Positions 54,204 through 63,875 of a DNA stretch of 64,000 nucleotides are shown one piece after another. Source of the DNA: Terriglobia bacterium (GTDB taxonomy: Bacteria; Acidobacteriota; Terriglobia; Terriglobales; Acidobacteriaceae); contig JAVUPY010000029.1 of NCBI GenBank assembly GCA_032252755.1, positions 89,466 to 153,465 of the forward strand. Direction: 5' to 3'. Numbering within the stretch: the stretch's first letter is position 1; every line of letters begins with the position of its first letter. The notes below the pieces were generated by a model. That model saw only the letters and a list, made by a program, of their open reading frames with translations, was not told where the DNA came from and searched no databases. A program made the translations under genes and the position numbers.

Positions 54204-55175
54204 TCACTGGTAGAACGAGAACCAACTGGTTGCGGCTTTGAGTGACTGGTTGACGTTCTCGATGTTTTTGACCCCTTCGTTGGAGAGCCAGTCGCGGAAG
54301 GCCTTGTTTCCTTTTTCTGCGTAAATGGGAATACCGTCTTTCCATGTGGCTCGGCCGCAGAGGACGCCATTGAACTTAACGCCGGACTCGGCGGCGAGGG
54401 CGAGCGACTCGTTGAATTCGGAGTTGCTCACGCCGGCGGAAAGATAGATAAAGGGTTTGGTGGAGGCAGTAGCGGCATCGAGGAAAAACTTTTTGGCTTC
54501 TTCACGCGTGTAGGCTTTCTGGCCGCCGAATGATTTTGTGCCCTCCACGAATTTCATATTGATAGGCACTTCAACTTTCAACACGTCGACGCCGTAACGG
54601 TCTTTCGTGAATTCCGCCATTGAGGCTTTGACGATCTCCGGCTTCTTCTTCGCAAATTCCAGGCCTTTTTCGTCCGCGCCTTCCTCGTAGCCGACTAGCT
54701 CGAGGAAGAATGGGATGTCGTTGGCGCGGCATTCGTCGCCGAGGCGCTCGACCCAGGCGCGCTTGCGATCATTGATGTCCTTGGGATCGAAGGGCGTGTA
54801 GTAGAGAAGGATCTTGATGCAATCGGCGCCGGCTTCTTTGAGGCGGCGGACGCTCCAGTGATCGAGAAGATCGGGCAGACGACCGGGACCGGTTTTGTCA
54901 TAGCCGGTTTTTTCGTAGGCGAGCAGGAGGCCGGCATTCTTGGCACGGGCCTTCGCGGCAGGCAGACCCCACTCGGGGTCAAGCAGAATGGCGGAGGCGT
55001 GCGGCGTCAAAATTTCGGCGACTGAGGTTTTAAACTCTTCGAGTTCCCTGTCACCAGCGTTAGCGCCGAGCGCTTTCTTCAGCGATCCACGCTGATCCAT
55101 GGCAGCGGCGGCGATGACTCCGCGGCTGTCGCTGACGGCTTTCATTCCGGCGAGTTTTCCGGGGGTAAGCTTCAT
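54204..55175 (-). CDS. lacD: Tagatose-1,6-bisphosphate aldolase, class I (LacD family)
   Basis: 323 aa. LacD-type class I aldolase: AAAMDQRGSLKKAL, ILLDPEWGLPAA, CIKILLYYTPFDP, FFLELVGYEE, VLKVEVPINMKFVEG (Schiff-base Lys region) and YLSAGVSNSEF. The enzyme cleaves tagatose 1,6-bisphosphate and often fructose 1,6-bisphosphate too. It is divergent from a class II aldolase gene, and no other lactose/galactose genes are nearby, so a glycolytic role is plausible (inference). ATG with GAGGAGAG upstream. Confidence 0.93.
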   Translation of the reverse strand: MKLTPGKLAGMKAVSDSRGVIAAAAMDQRGSLKKALGANAGDRELEEFKTSVAEILTPHASAILLDPEWGLPAAKARAKNAGLLLAYEKTGYDKTGPGRLPDLLDHWSVRRLKEAGADCIKILLYYTPFDPKDINDRKRAWVERLGDECRANDIPFFLELVGYEEGADEKGLEFAKKKPEIVKASMAEFTKDRYGVDVLKVEVPINMKFVEGTKSFGGQKAYTREEAKKFFLDAATASTKPFIYLSAGVSNSEFNESLALAAESGVKFNGVLCGRATWKDGIPIYAEKGNKAFRDWLSNEGVKNIENVNQSLKAATSWFSFYQ

Positions 55176-55429
55176 GTAGTCGTTCTCTCCTCAGGAATAG
55201 ATATCGAGTGCAGTGTGTCTAAAGGGATACTTCCCCTTCGCCTTCGCTCAGGGTCAGGATGGCAGATCTAACGAACTGCTAATCACCACTACTAAGGCTC
55301 AAAATCACAGAAGTCGTGGTTTCGGTTCCTTGTTGCCTGACCGCGCAAAATGTTACGGTAAATGGTTAATGTCCCCACGTTTTACTGCGTGTAGAGATTA
55401 TAGATAAGAAAGTGTAAAGGAGCGCAATC

Positions 55430-56461
55430 ATGCCCTTAGTTTCAATGCGGCAGGTGCTCGACGAAGCGGCCAAAGGCGGATACGGCGTCGGTGCATTCAA
55501 CGTCAACAACATGGAGCAGATCCAGGCCATTATGGAGGCGGCACGCGAGACGAAGTCGCCGGTAATCATCCAGGCGAGCCGCGGGGCGCGCAGCTACTCG
55601 CAGGACAAGTTCCTGTACCACCTGATGTTGGCTGCGGCGGAACTCTATCCGGAGATTCCGCTGGTGATGCACCTCGACCACGGCAACAGCGTGGAGACCT
55701 GCAAATCGGCCATCGATCTCGGCTTCACGAGCGTGATGATGGATGGCTCGCTTATGCCGGATGGCAAAACGCCGTCGAGTTTCGAGTACAACGTCGAGAC
55801 CACGCGAACCGTCGTGGAGATGGCGCACGCGAAGGGCGTCACGGTCGAGGGCGAGATCGGCGTGCTGGGCGGAATTGAAGACGGTCACGGCGCGGGCGGA
55901 ACCGGGCTCGAGCATGTCACCGATCCGGATCAGGCCGCGGAGTTCGTGGAGAAGACCGGCGTGGACGCTCTGGCGATCGCGATCGGTACGAGCCACGGGG
56001 CGTACAAGTTCTCGCGTAAACCGGATGGCGCGGTGCTGAAGATGGACCGGCTGATTGAAATTCACAAGAAGCTGCCGAAGGTGCACCTGGTCATGCACGG
56101 ATCTTCGAGTGTGCCCAAGGATTTGCAGGACATCATCAACCAGTACGGCGGCAGCCTGAAGCCGACCTGGGGCGTCCCGGTCGAGGAGATCCAGTTGGGC
56201 ATTCGCAACGGCGTGCGCAAGATCAACGTCGATACCGACAACCGACTGGCGATCACGGGCGCGATCCGCAAGGTGTTCATGGAGACGCCCGAAAAATTCG
56301 ATCCGCGCGATTATCTGAAGCCGGCTCGCGAGGCGATGAAGAAGGTGGTCGCGCTACGGATGACGCAGTTCGGCCAGGCCGGACACGCGGGCGATTATGC
56401 GGCGATTCCGATTACGGAGTTCGCGAAGAAGTACGCTAAAGAGGCGGTTGCAGCAAGATAG
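55430..56461 (+). CDS. fba: Fructose-1,6-bisphosphate aldolase, class II
   Basis: 343-aa zinc aldolase of glycolysis and gluconeogenesis. Motifs: [19 protein letters not shown] (Zn ligand His), [46 protein letters not shown] and [11 protein letters not shown]. The length and VLGGIEDG insert fit the longer subtype associated with Calvin-cycle-like sequences. AAAGGAGCG precedes the ATG. A strong terminator follows. Confidence 0.96.
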   Translation: MPLVSMRQVLDEAAKGGYGVGAFNVNNMEQIQAIMEAARETKSPVIIQASRGARSYSQDKFLYHLMLAAAELYPEIPLVMHLDHGNSVETCKSAIDLGFTSVMMDGSLMPDGKTPSSFEYNVETTRTVVEMAHAKGVTVEGEIGVLGGIEDGHGAGGTGLEHVTDPDQAAEFVEKTGVDALAIAIGTSHGAYKFSRKPDGAVLKMDRLIEIHKKLPKVHLVMHGSSSVPKDLQDIINQYGGSLKPTWGVPVEEIQLGIRNGVRKINVDTDNRLAITGAIRKVFMETPEKFDPRDYLKPAREAMKKVVALRMTQFGQAGHAGDYAAIPITEFAKKYAKEAVAAR

Positions 56462-56479
56462 GTTCTTGCGGTTTTTAGG

Positions 56480-56515
56480 CGCCCGAGGCGATGGTCTCGG
56501 GCGTTTTCTTTTTTC
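56480..56515 (+). terminator. Intrinsic terminator of fba
   Basis: CGCCCGAG, 8-nt loop, CTCGGGCG, then TTTTCTTTTTT, 18 bases after the stop. Confidence 0.92.
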
Positions 56516-56529
56516 CGACGCAGATAAGA

Positions 56530-56560
56530 CCCACGTCTGTTAACTGCGGCAGATGTGAGG
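56530..56560. repeat. Dispersed palindrome, copy 4
   Basis: CCCACGTCTGT, loop TAACTGCG, GCAGATGTGAGG. It lies directly behind the fba terminator, between convergent genes. Confidence 0.8.
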
Positions 56561-56582
56561 CACCGATCGTCCCAACGGACAC

Positions 56583-57173
56583 TCAATCCCGCGGGCCGAC
56601 GTCGAGGGTGTGGTCTTTGCCCATCATGCGGGTGGGATTTTCGGGGTCGACCTGGCGAAGCAGAAAGTACAGGCCCTTGTTGATGGTGAAGTCCGGGCGG
56701 TCGGAGTAGAACTCGGTGCTCGCGTTACGGAGCAGGTAGGCGCGGATGTGAACGTGTCGCAGGAAAGTCGGCGGGTCACCAAACCGGTGGCGGCCAAGGC
56801 CGAGCATTTGCTGGGCCGGCGTGGGCTCGATGCTGATGATAACCGCGTTCAGAGAGGCTTCGTTCTTTTTCCATTCGAGATGGCCGATGCTGATACGCAC
56901 CTTGGAATTCGGCGAACCGGTGCCGCGGTTGAGCACCTGCTCAATCCGCCCGGTAATCTTCGAATCCCGAGGAACCACGATGTCGTGCCCGATGAGGACG
57001 GCCTCCCTGGTCTTAAATTCCACGCGCTCGCCGGGTTTGGCGGAATCTGTTTTGATTTTCGTTTGGAGTTCGACGGGGATTTGGGTACCCGCCCTCACGG
57101 AGATTTCCTGCGCGCTCAGCGAAACCGCAGAGGCGGCTACAAAAGCCGAAAGCAGGATTGCGATTCGAGCCAT
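56583..57173 (-). CDS. Exported protein, unknown function
   Basis: 196 aa. A signal peptide (residues 1-22, ending LSAQ) precedes a beta-rich domain: SVRAGTQIPVELQTKIKTD, AKPGERVEFKTREAVLIG, VVPRDSKITGRIEQVLNRG. The pattern resembles the TrbI/VirB10-like beta-barrel seen in many acidobacterial exported proteins, but I cannot prove it. The ATG at 57173 is the only start giving a signal peptide. The longer upstream frame is antisense to a protease gene. Confidence 0.8.
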   Translation of the reverse strand: MARIAILLSAFVAASAVSLSAQEISVRAGTQIPVELQTKIKTDSAKPGERVEFKTREAVLIGHDIVVPRDSKITGRIEQVLNRGTGSPNSKVRISIGHLEWKKNEASLNAVIISIEPTPAQQMLGLGRHRFGDPPTFLRHVHIRAYLLRNASTEFYSDRPDFTINKGLYFLLRQVDPENPTRMMGKDHTLDVGPRD

Positions 57174-57229
57174 CAGTGCACCCTGATTGGATGCACCATG
57201 ACAATCACGGGGACCGGCAAACACTGGGA

Positions 57230-58177
57230 TCAGTGGACCTGCCACTGTCTGCGCGGATAGAGCAGGTGAACGCATAGAGCAATGAAGGCCAGGGCAGCGA
57301 ACGCATAAAGACTGCCCTCGGGCCCAACGCTGCCTCCGGTAATCCATTTGTTCCCGGCGAAATGAGGGTTGAAGAGAGCGCCGACCGACTTGTTTCCGCT
57401 GTCGGGAACGCCGTAGAAGAAGCTCTCCGCCCAATCCCAGGAGGCGTGTGCGCCGACGGCAAACCAGAGGTTCCCGGTGCGCCATAAGCTGAAGACGAAG
57501 ATAAGGCCAACGAGACCCGCGTTCAGCGCACCCACCCAGTCTTCGCCACCGTTGTTGAGATGAACGGCTCCGAAGATCACGGAGAGGATGATTCCGGTAA
57601 CCCAGAAGTTGGTGCCGGTGGCCAGCGTGAATAACGAGTAGCCGCGGAACAGGAATTCCTCGGCAAAGCCGACTAAGAGGAACGCGATTCCCCAGAGCAC
57701 GGCGTAGCGGGCGAGTTCGCCGCCGTGGAGTTGAATAGGGCCAAGCGAAAAACCGTGGGAGAGGTGGATCATCAACAAAAGAGCGCTAAGGGCTGCAAAG
57801 CCGATTGCGACTCCGGTGAAGAAGTGCGGGATCGCGCTCCGGCGCAATGGTAGACCGTAGGCTCCCCATCTGCGCCTCTCAAGGAGAGAGGCTATAAAGG
57901 CGGGGATCGCGGCGGAGAGGAACATTGCGAGTTCGCCGGCAATTGCTATTTTGGGCGTCTGGATTCCCAGGCCCGAGCCGAAGACTGCTCGGAGAATGTG
58001 CGTGCTTACCCACAGGAGAATGACGACGGCGACGAGGTATAGAAGGAATCGCCAGCCGGCACGGAGGCCCTGGTCGCCCAGGAACACGCGAACCACAACA
58101 GGGCGCTTCGGTGGCGCTGGAGGCGGAGGGACTAGTTGGGGGCCGAGTTGAGCTGAGTTCGTTGCCTCATTATCCAT
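57230..58177 (-). CDS. CPBP family intramembrane metalloprotease (CAAX/Abi)
   Basis: 315 aa with about eight membrane helices. Catalytic motifs EEFLFRGY (EExxxR), FGAVHL (FxxxH) and HASWDW (HxxxN/D) are in order across residues 175-265. A Pro-rich cytosolic N-terminus (about 40 residues) precedes the first helix. TTGGAGATTCGA lies before the ATG at 58177. Members process or degrade membrane peptides; the target here is unknown. Confidence 0.93.
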   Translation of the reverse strand: MDNEATNSAQLGPQLVPPPPAPPKRPVVVRVFLGDQGLRAGWRFLLYLVAVVILLWVSTHILRAVFGSGLGIQTPKIAIAGELAMFLSAAIPAFIASLLERRRWGAYGLPLRRSAIPHFFTGVAIGFAALSALLLMIHLSHGFSLGPIQLHGGELARYAVLWGIAFLLVGFAEEFLFRGYSLFTLATGTNFWVTGIILSVIFGAVHLNNGGEDWVGALNAGLVGLIFVFSLWRTGNLWFAVGAHASWDWAESFFYGVPDSGNKSVGALFNPHFAGNKWITGGSVGPEGSLYAFAALAFIALCVHLLYPRRQWQVH

Positions 58178-58270
58178 TCGAATCTCCAAATTTCAACCGC
58201 CAGCGCGGAAGGACTTGATTACTATGTAGTCGGATGCGCGCGGCGGACGGCCAGGGAGGGAGATACGCAA

Positions 58271-58615
58271 ATGGAGCGCGAACGGTTCACCAAGCTCGTA
58301 GAAGAGGCACTCGATTCACTTCCGCGTGAATTCCGAAAGCGCATAAAGAATGTTGCTGTACTGGTCGAGGATCTGCCGCCGGAACAGCGAGGACGGCCTC
58401 GAACCTTGCGACTGGGGCTCTTTCATGGTGTGCCCACGACACGTAAGAGCGTCTTCGACCTGCCGACCGGGCCGGATTACGTCGTGCTCTACCAGAAGAA
58501 CATTGAAGCAGTGTGCTCCAGTGAAGACGAAATCCGACACCAGGTGCGGCAAACCGTCATTCACGAGATCGGGCACTACTTCGGGATGAGCGAGGAACAG
58601 CTGAAAGACGTTTGA
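58271..58615 (+). CDS. Minimal zincin-like metallopeptidase
   Basis: 114 aa, with HEIGHYFGMSEEQL near the C-terminus as the HExxH zinc site, the following region supplying the third ligand. EEALDSLPREFRKRI at the N-terminus is typical of this small single-domain family, which is found alone in many soil bacteria. Substrate unknown. GGAGGGAGATACG precedes the ATG. Divergent from the CPBP protease gene. Confidence 0.92.
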   Translation: MERERFTKLVEEALDSLPREFRKRIKNVAVLVEDLPPEQRGRPRTLRLGLFHGVPTTRKSVFDLPTGPDYVVLYQKNIEAVCSSEDEIRHQVRQTVIHEIGHYFGMSEEQLKDV

Positions 58616-58767
58616 AGGAGTTCCCGGCTCCCAGCTCTTCGTTCTTCGTAAAGGCTAAGACGGGTCCTGCCGTCGCAACAAAATAAAAACGTGAACCGCA
58701 ACTAGCCATTCTGCGTATAGACCGTCTAAAGCGGAGGAACTTGGGAATCCTCTACTTGGGAGCGTCC

Positions 58768-61302
58768 ATGCAGGATCTGCGCTTTGCGATGCGACATCTT
58801 TTGAAGTCGCCGAGTTTTTCCATCACTGTCATTTTGACGATCGCCCTGGGTATTGGGGCCAACACCGCTATTTTCACGCTGCTGCATAGCGTACTGATGA
58901 AGTCGTTGCCGGTGGTGGATCCGAAGACCCTGTATCGCGTGGGAGATAAGGACGACTGCTGCGTGAACGGCGGGTTCCAAAATGACGACGGCGATTTCGA
59001 CCTGTTCTCGTATCCCTTGTACAAGCACATCCAGGAGACGTCGCCGGAGTTCGAACAACTCGCGGCAATGCAATCGGGGCAAGACGACTTCACGGTTCGG
59101 CGTGGGTCGGAGCCGGCCAAGTCGTTGCACAGCGAGTTCGTCTCCGGCAACTACTTTATGACGTTCGGCATCGGCGCGTTCGAAGGGCGGCCGCTCACCC
59201 CGAACGACGATGTGACAGGAGCCGCTCCAACTGCGGTGATGAGCTACCAGGCGTGGCAGTCCGACTACGGAAGCGATCCGAGCGTGGTGGGCTCCAGTTT
59301 CTATGTGCAGGGACAGCCGGTGACGATTGTGGGTATCGCGCCACGTGGATTCTTTGGCGACCGGATTCGCAGCAAACCGCCGGATATCTGGATGCCGCTG
59401 GCGATTGAGCCGGTCATCAACCGCGACAATACGATCCTGAATATCCAGGAAGCGAACTGGCTCTACCTGATCGGCCGGGTGAAGCCGGGTGTAGGCATCG
59501 TGGCGCTGCAGGACCGGATTTCGAACAACCTTCGCCTTTGGCTCGCGACCATTCCAGGGTACACCGAGAACGGCGGCTCTACGGTGATTCCAAAGCAGCA
59601 TGTGGTGATGACGCCCGGTGGCGGCGGAATCCAGAACCTGCAGCAGGAGACGGGAAAGCAGTTGTACCTGCTGATGGCGATCTCTGGGCTGGTGCTGCTG
59701 GTGGCGTGCGCGAACGTGGCGAACCTGCTCCTTGCGCGCGGAACGACACGCCGCGCGGACACGTCAATACGAATGGCGCTGGGAGCGGCGCGAAGCAGGC
59801 TCATCCGGCAGATGCTCACGGAAAGCGTTCTGCTGGGCTGCGCCGGAGGACTAGTGGGTCTTGGTGTGGCATACGCCGGCACGCGCACCATCCTGGCACT
59901 GGCCTTCCCGGACGCGCCACAGGTGCCGATCGATGCGAGTCCGTCGCTGGCAGTGCTGGGATTCGCGTTTCTGCTGTCGCTGGTAACCGGTGTGATCTTT
60001 GGGACGGTGCCGGCGTGGATAACGTCCCATTCGGACCCGGCGGAAGCGCTGCGTGGCGTGAACCGGTCGACGCGCGACCGTGCGTCGATGCCGCAAAAAT
60101 GGCTTATTGTCTTCCAGGCAGCGCTGTCTCTCATCCTACTCGTCGGCGCGGGGATGCTCACGAAGAGCCTGCGCAATATGCAGCACCAGGACTTCGGAAT
60201 TCAAACCGCGAACCGCTACGTAGTGCATTTCGATCCCCAAGGCGCGGGGTATACGACGGAGAGGCTGCCGGAGCTGTATCAGAAATTGGAACAGCAGTTC
60301 GGTGCGTTGCCCGGTGTACACAGTGTAGGCCTGGCGCTCTACAGCCCTCTGGAAGGCAATAACTGGGGCGAGGGCGTACGAGTGGAAGGGCGCCCAGCGC
60401 CCGGACCCAACGATGACAACGGCTCCTCTTGGGACCGCGTAAACCCGCAGTTCTTCAAGGCGGTTGGGCAGCCGGTCATTCGTGGTCGCGGATTCACCGA
60501 CGCAGATACCGCGACCTCACAGTTTGTCGCCGTAGTGAACCAGGCGTTCGTGAAGAAGTTTTTCCCGAAGGAAGATCCAATCGGGCGACACTTTGGGGTG
60601 TTCGACCAGAAATACGCCGGGGCGTTTGAGATCGTGGGAGTCGTGGCAGACGCGAAGTACGTCGATCCGCGGGCGAAGGTGCGGCCAATGTATTTCCGCC
60701 CCCTGACGCAACAGATGAAGGTGACCGAAGTGAACATGGCGACGGCGGAGAACCGCTCGCTATATATCAACTCAATTGTTCTGCGCTTTGACCACTCGCC
60801 GCAGAACGTAGACGCGCTGGTGCGACATACATTGGCGAATATCGATCCGAATCTCACGGTTATAGACCTGGCGTCGATGGACTACCAGGTGAGCATGAAC
60901 TTCAACCAGGAGCGAATGGTGGCCCGTCTCACGATGCTCTTCGGACTGCTGGCTCTGGTGCTCGCATCGGTTGGGCTATACGGCATAACGTCGTACTCGG
61001 TGGCGCGCAGGACGAACGAGATCGGGTTGCGCATGGCGCTCGGTGCGGACCGGGGACGCGTCCTGGGAATGGTTCTGAGGGGCGCTTTTGGCAAGGTGGT
61101 AATCGGTCTGGGACTGGGAATCCCGGTTGCGATCATTGGCGCACGGGCGATGTCGGACCAGCTATACGGGGTGAAGTTCTTCGATCCGCCGAGTATCGGG
61201 ATCGGGGTGGTGGCGCTTCTGCTCGCGACCTCGATCGCGGGATTCATCCCCGCGCGGCGGGCGGCCACGATTCAACCGATGGAGGCGTTAAGGACGGAAT
61301 AG
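58768..61302 (+). CDS. ADOP-type ABC transporter permease
   Basis: 844 aa with two MacB-core/FtsX halves. MQDLRFAMRHLLKSPSFSIT leads to the first helix (ILTIALGIGANTAIF), the second half restarts at WLIVFQAALSLILLVGAG, and VARRTNEIGLRMALGAD is near the C-terminus. It starts at the ATG 58768 with GGGAGCG; a TTG at 58741 is less likely. The periplasmic part contains a Cys pair (DDCCVNGG) not seen in the other three permeases. Fourth ADOP of the window. Confidence 0.92.
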   Translation: MQDLRFAMRHLLKSPSFSITVILTIALGIGANTAIFTLLHSVLMKSLPVVDPKTLYRVGDKDDCCVNGGFQNDDGDFDLFSYPLYKHIQETSPEFEQLAAMQSGQDDFTVRRGSEPAKSLHSEFVSGNYFMTFGIGAFEGRPLTPNDDVTGAAPTAVMSYQAWQSDYGSDPSVVGSSFYVQGQPVTIVGIAPRGFFGDRIRSKPPDIWMPLAIEPVINRDNTILNIQEANWLYLIGRVKPGVGIVALQDRISNNLRLWLATIPGYTENGGSTVIPKQHVVMTPGGGGIQNLQQETGKQLYLLMAISGLVLLVACANVANLLLARGTTRRADTSIRMALGAARSRLIRQMLTESVLLGCAGGLVGLGVAYAGTRTILALAFPDAPQVPIDASPSLAVLGFAFLLSLVTGVIFGTVPAWITSHSDPAEALRGVNRSTRDRASMPQKWLIVFQAALSLILLVGAGMLTKSLRNMQHQDFGIQTANRYVVHFDPQGAGYTTERLPELYQKLEQQFGALPGVHSVGLALYSPLEGNNWGEGVRVEGRPAPGPNDDNGSSWDRVNPQFFKAVGQPVIRGRGFTDADTATSQFVAVVNQAFVKKFFPKEDPIGRHFGVFDQKYAGAFEIVGVVADAKYVDPRAKVRPMYFRPLTQQMKVTEVNMATAENRSLYINSIVLRFDHSPQNVDALVRHTLANIDPNLTVIDLASMDYQVSMNFNQERMVARLTMLFGLLALVLASVGLYGITSYSVARRTNEIGLRMALGADRGRVLGMVLRGAFGKVVIGLGLGIPVAIIGARAMSDQLYGVKFFDPPSIGIGVVALLLATSIAGFIPARRAATIQPMEALRTE

Positions 61303-61404
61303 CCGACCGAAATTGGAAGGCGCGCCAAATTACTTACAGAGGCAGCAACAACACGCTGAGCGCCATCAGAACAAAGTGCCGTTAAGTCAACGCTTGGGGG
61401 AGTC

Positions 61405-62010
61405 ATCATCAGGCGCTTTGTTCTGGTCCTCACACTTCTGTTTGCTGCGTCGGGTCTAAGTGCCCAGGAGAGGGCGAACGGAACCGAGTATGCGTTGTGG
61501 TCCGGCGGGAACTTCGGAGACGGACACGTAATAGGTTTTTCGCAGGGGCGCCGACTGGTTCCAATCGCCCTGGTGTGGGCTCCGGTGCTTGCGCGTCACC
61601 GGCACTTCACTGTCCGATACCGCATCGATGTCATCCCGGCGGCCTTTCTGCACGACGACCGGCTGGCTCCCCCAAAGCATCTGCAACCGCGGGGTATGCG
61701 ATGGGTGTACGGAGGCGGAGTGAGCCCCGTCGGAACGCAGATCGATTTCCGGCCGCGCGCTCGCGTCCGTCCTTTTTTTGAAATTACCGGCGGTTTCCTT
61801 TATTTCAACAGTAAAGTGCTGGCATATGGCGGAACACGGTTCAACTTCACGGTCGCGCCGGGAGTGGGAATTCACATCTCGCTGACGCCGCGAACCGCGC
61901 TCATCTTCGGCTACATGTATCACCACTTGTCGAACGCAGACCTGAACCATCAGAACCCCGGAGTTGACTCGCAGGAACTCTACTGCGGAATTTCGCTTTT
62001 CAGGCGGTAA
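61405..62010 (+). CDS. PagL-like acyloxyacyl hydrolase (lipid A 3-O-deacylase family)
   Basis: About 201 aa. The N-terminal signal peptide RRFVLVLTLLFAASGLSAQ lies in frame but has no ATG, GTG or TTG ahead of it. GGGGGA stands before GTC ATC ATC, so translation probably starts at ATC 61405 or 61408, or the start codon is mutated. The first ordinary start, TTG 61495, would remove the signal peptide. The C-terminal beta-barrel has YMYHHLSNADLNHQNPG, the PagL His/Ser catalytic pattern. It may edit outer-membrane lipid A. Confidence 0.7.
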   Translation: MIRRFVLVLTLLFAASGLSAQERANGTEYALWSGGNFGDGHVIGFSQGRRLVPIALVWAPVLARHRHFTVRYRIDVIPAAFLHDDRLAPPKHLQPRGMRWVYGGGVSPVGTQIDFRPRARVRPFFEITGGFLYFNSKVLAYGGTRFNFTVAPGVGIHISLTPRTALIFGYMYHHLSNADLNHQNPGVDSQELYCGISLFRR

Positions 62011-62074
62011 TCTGACTCCGGGCACACACCTAAGTCGGGTATCGCTGTGCTTGCGGGTTGCATCGAACTCAGAA

Positions 62075-62809
62075 ATGCAAGCCGCCACCCGGTTACTTCT
62101 TAGCTCCATTCTGGTTACGGTTATTTCCGTCGGCGCCGCCGCGCAGGTGACTGCCTCACCGTGCCACTTACATTCTGCAACGCGTGAAATCGGGAATGAC
62201 AGCGTCGCGGTGTGGCACGGAATTCTCCGCGCGCCGCGCAATGCGATACGTCTGCATAACCTGGCGTGGGAGCTTCCCATTGGCGCGGCGGCAGGGATAC
62301 TGATCGCCGAGGCGGATATTCCGGCTGCCGATCGAATTCAGTCGAAGTCGCTGCAGAATACAGCGGGGAATTGGTCCAATGCGGGCCTGGGCCTGGAGTT
62401 GGGATCGGGCGCACTGGCGTGGACGGCAGGGTGCATTGGGCATCACTCGCGTGCGAGCGACGCCGGCTTCACCGCGCTGACTGCCGTTGGGGCAGCGGGA
62501 CTTGCCGACCTGGCATTGAAACTTTCATTCGATCGGCAGTTCCCTTATTCGCGGCACAGCACAGGAGAGTTCTGGGGCGGAGGCCGGTCGTTTCCATCGG
62601 GTCACTCGGCGACGAGTTTTGCATTTGCTTCCGTAATCGCGCATCGATATCCGCACAACCGGTGGATCAAATGGGGTGCTTACGCTCTCGCTGCCGGCGT
62701 GAGCATTTCACGCTATCCCGCAAAGAAGCACTTCCCTTCCGACATCCTGGTTGGCGGCACACTCGGATACGTGATGGGTACCTATATCGCGGACCACACG
62801 TCGCAATAG
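62075..62809 (+). CDS. PAP2 family phosphatase, exported
   Basis: 244 aa. A signal peptide or first helix (residues 7-24) is followed by about four further hydrophobic stretches and the acid-phosphatase motifs in order: KLSFDRQFPY, SFPSGHSATSF and SRYPAKKHFPSDILVGG. Such enzymes dephosphorylate lipid phosphates such as undecaprenyl pyrophosphate or lipid A. The preceding gene is a PagL-like deacylase 64 bases away in the same direction, so both may act on envelope lipids. Confidence 0.92.
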   Translation: MQAATRLLLSSILVTVISVGAAAQVTASPCHLHSATREIGNDSVAVWHGILRAPRNAIRLHNLAWELPIGAAAGILIAEADIPAADRIQSKSLQNTAGNWSNAGLGLELGSGALAWTAGCIGHHSRASDAGFTALTAVGAAGLADLALKLSFDRQFPYSRHSTGEFWGGGRSFPSGHSATSFAFASVIAHRYPHNRWIKWGAYALAAGVSISRYPAKKHFPSDILVGGTLGYVMGTYIADHTSQ

Positions 62810-62899
62810 AGGTCGAGATCACCGGTTCCAACAACCTGATATCCGCGAGAATTTAATCTAATTCTAAAGAGTTAGGCCTAAGTCTAGCTCCAACAGGGA

Positions 62900-63172
62900 T
62901 TACTTCGACAGCTCCTTGCGATTCTCCTTCGCCCAGGCACTGTTCTTTGGAACGGCCTTCAAGGGCGGCCCACCTGCGGTTCCACACGCGCACGGACCCT
63001 CCATCTTGGCTTCGGTCATGCACGAACACGATTTGTTCTTCAGGCAGGCACAGACGTAAACCATGTCCTTGCCATTGGTCTTGTCTTGCGCTTTCTGGCT
63101 GCCGCTGGCAGGAAGGAAAACCATCAGCACGAAAGCGCAGAGAGTTACGGCAAAACCCGTCAGTCTTTTCAC
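62900..63172 (-). CDS. Small exported Cys-rich protein
   Basis: 90 aa with a GTG start and AAGGGGTGAGATC upstream. A signal peptide (about 1-25) is followed by VYVCACLKNKSCSCMTEAK and GPCACG, six Cys in CxC and CSC groups, then a Lys-rich tail with NSAWAKENRKEL. The pattern suggests metal binding or disulfide stabilisation outside the cytoplasm. No family recognised. Confidence 0.78.
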   Translation of the reverse strand: MKRLTGFAVTLCAFVLMVFLPASGSQKAQDKTNGKDMVYVCACLKNKSCSCMTEAKMEGPCACGTAGGPPLKAVPKNSAWAKENRKELSK

Positions 63173-63287
63173 GATCTCACCCCTTTAAAGTGCAGAGACA
63201 ATACCATCCGTGGCGGGAACCGAGAAATAGCCACTTAATGGAAGTTTTCGATAGCCACTTCAGGTACGCGGGATGTTGCTTCACTGA

Positions 63288-63875
63288 CTAACGTGAGGCC
63301 GCTGGCGCCCTGTATGTCGGCGTCTCCGCGGTGAGAAGTTTCACGATTGCCATGATCGTGTTCCAGTTGCGCGTCGTCACATTCGAGTTGAACAGTTTGT
63401 CGATCTTCCCAAGATAGCCGATTGTCTTCATGTGGCGACGGTATTCGCCGAAAACGAATCTGTCCCTGGACGCAATCAACCGGACCAACCATTCGCCCTC
63501 GGGCGGAAACGCAATCGGCATCGCTGGCCGGGCACGGCTGGTCTTCGTCACGACGCTTAGGAACCGAACAATATCGGAGCCCGGCGGCTTGGTTCCAAAC
63601 GGGTTGTCCTTCGCCAGGCGGATGATATCCCGAGCATCGCAAACGGCAATGTCGGCTTCGAACGGCAACTTTCGGAGCAATTCGGCGCGGAACTTCGCTT
63701 TCGAGGCGGGCTTCCAGACAACAAACGTCCCCGCAGCGCCAACGTTCACGACACCGTAGTCGCTGAGTTCGCGCGCAAGCGTGCTTGGGCGAAACGTCCT
63801 GTGTCCGCCGACATTCACACCACGAAGGAAGACCACGAGAGGCATAGTGGTCATGAAGACCTTATTGATTCTCAT
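63288..63875 (-). CDS. DUF1697 family protein
   Basis: 195 aa. The family opening VVFLRGVNVGGHR, VNVGAAGTFVV and the C-terminal NVTTRNWNTIMAIVKLL are typical of DUF1697. Function unknown. The start is taken at 63875 because its ATG overlaps the stop (TGA) of the upstream partial frame as ATGA. ATG at 63854 with AAGG is an alternative. Confidence 0.9.
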   Translation of the reverse strand: MRINKVFMTTMPLVVFLRGVNVGGHRTFRPSTLARELSDYGVVNVGAAGTFVVWKPASKAKFRAELLRKLPFEADIAVCDARDIIRLAKDNPFGTKPPGSDIVRFLSVVTKTSRARPAMPIAFPPEGEWLVRLIASRDRFVFGEYRRHMKTIGYLGKIDKLFNSNVTTRNWNTIMAIVKLLTAETPTYRAPAASR

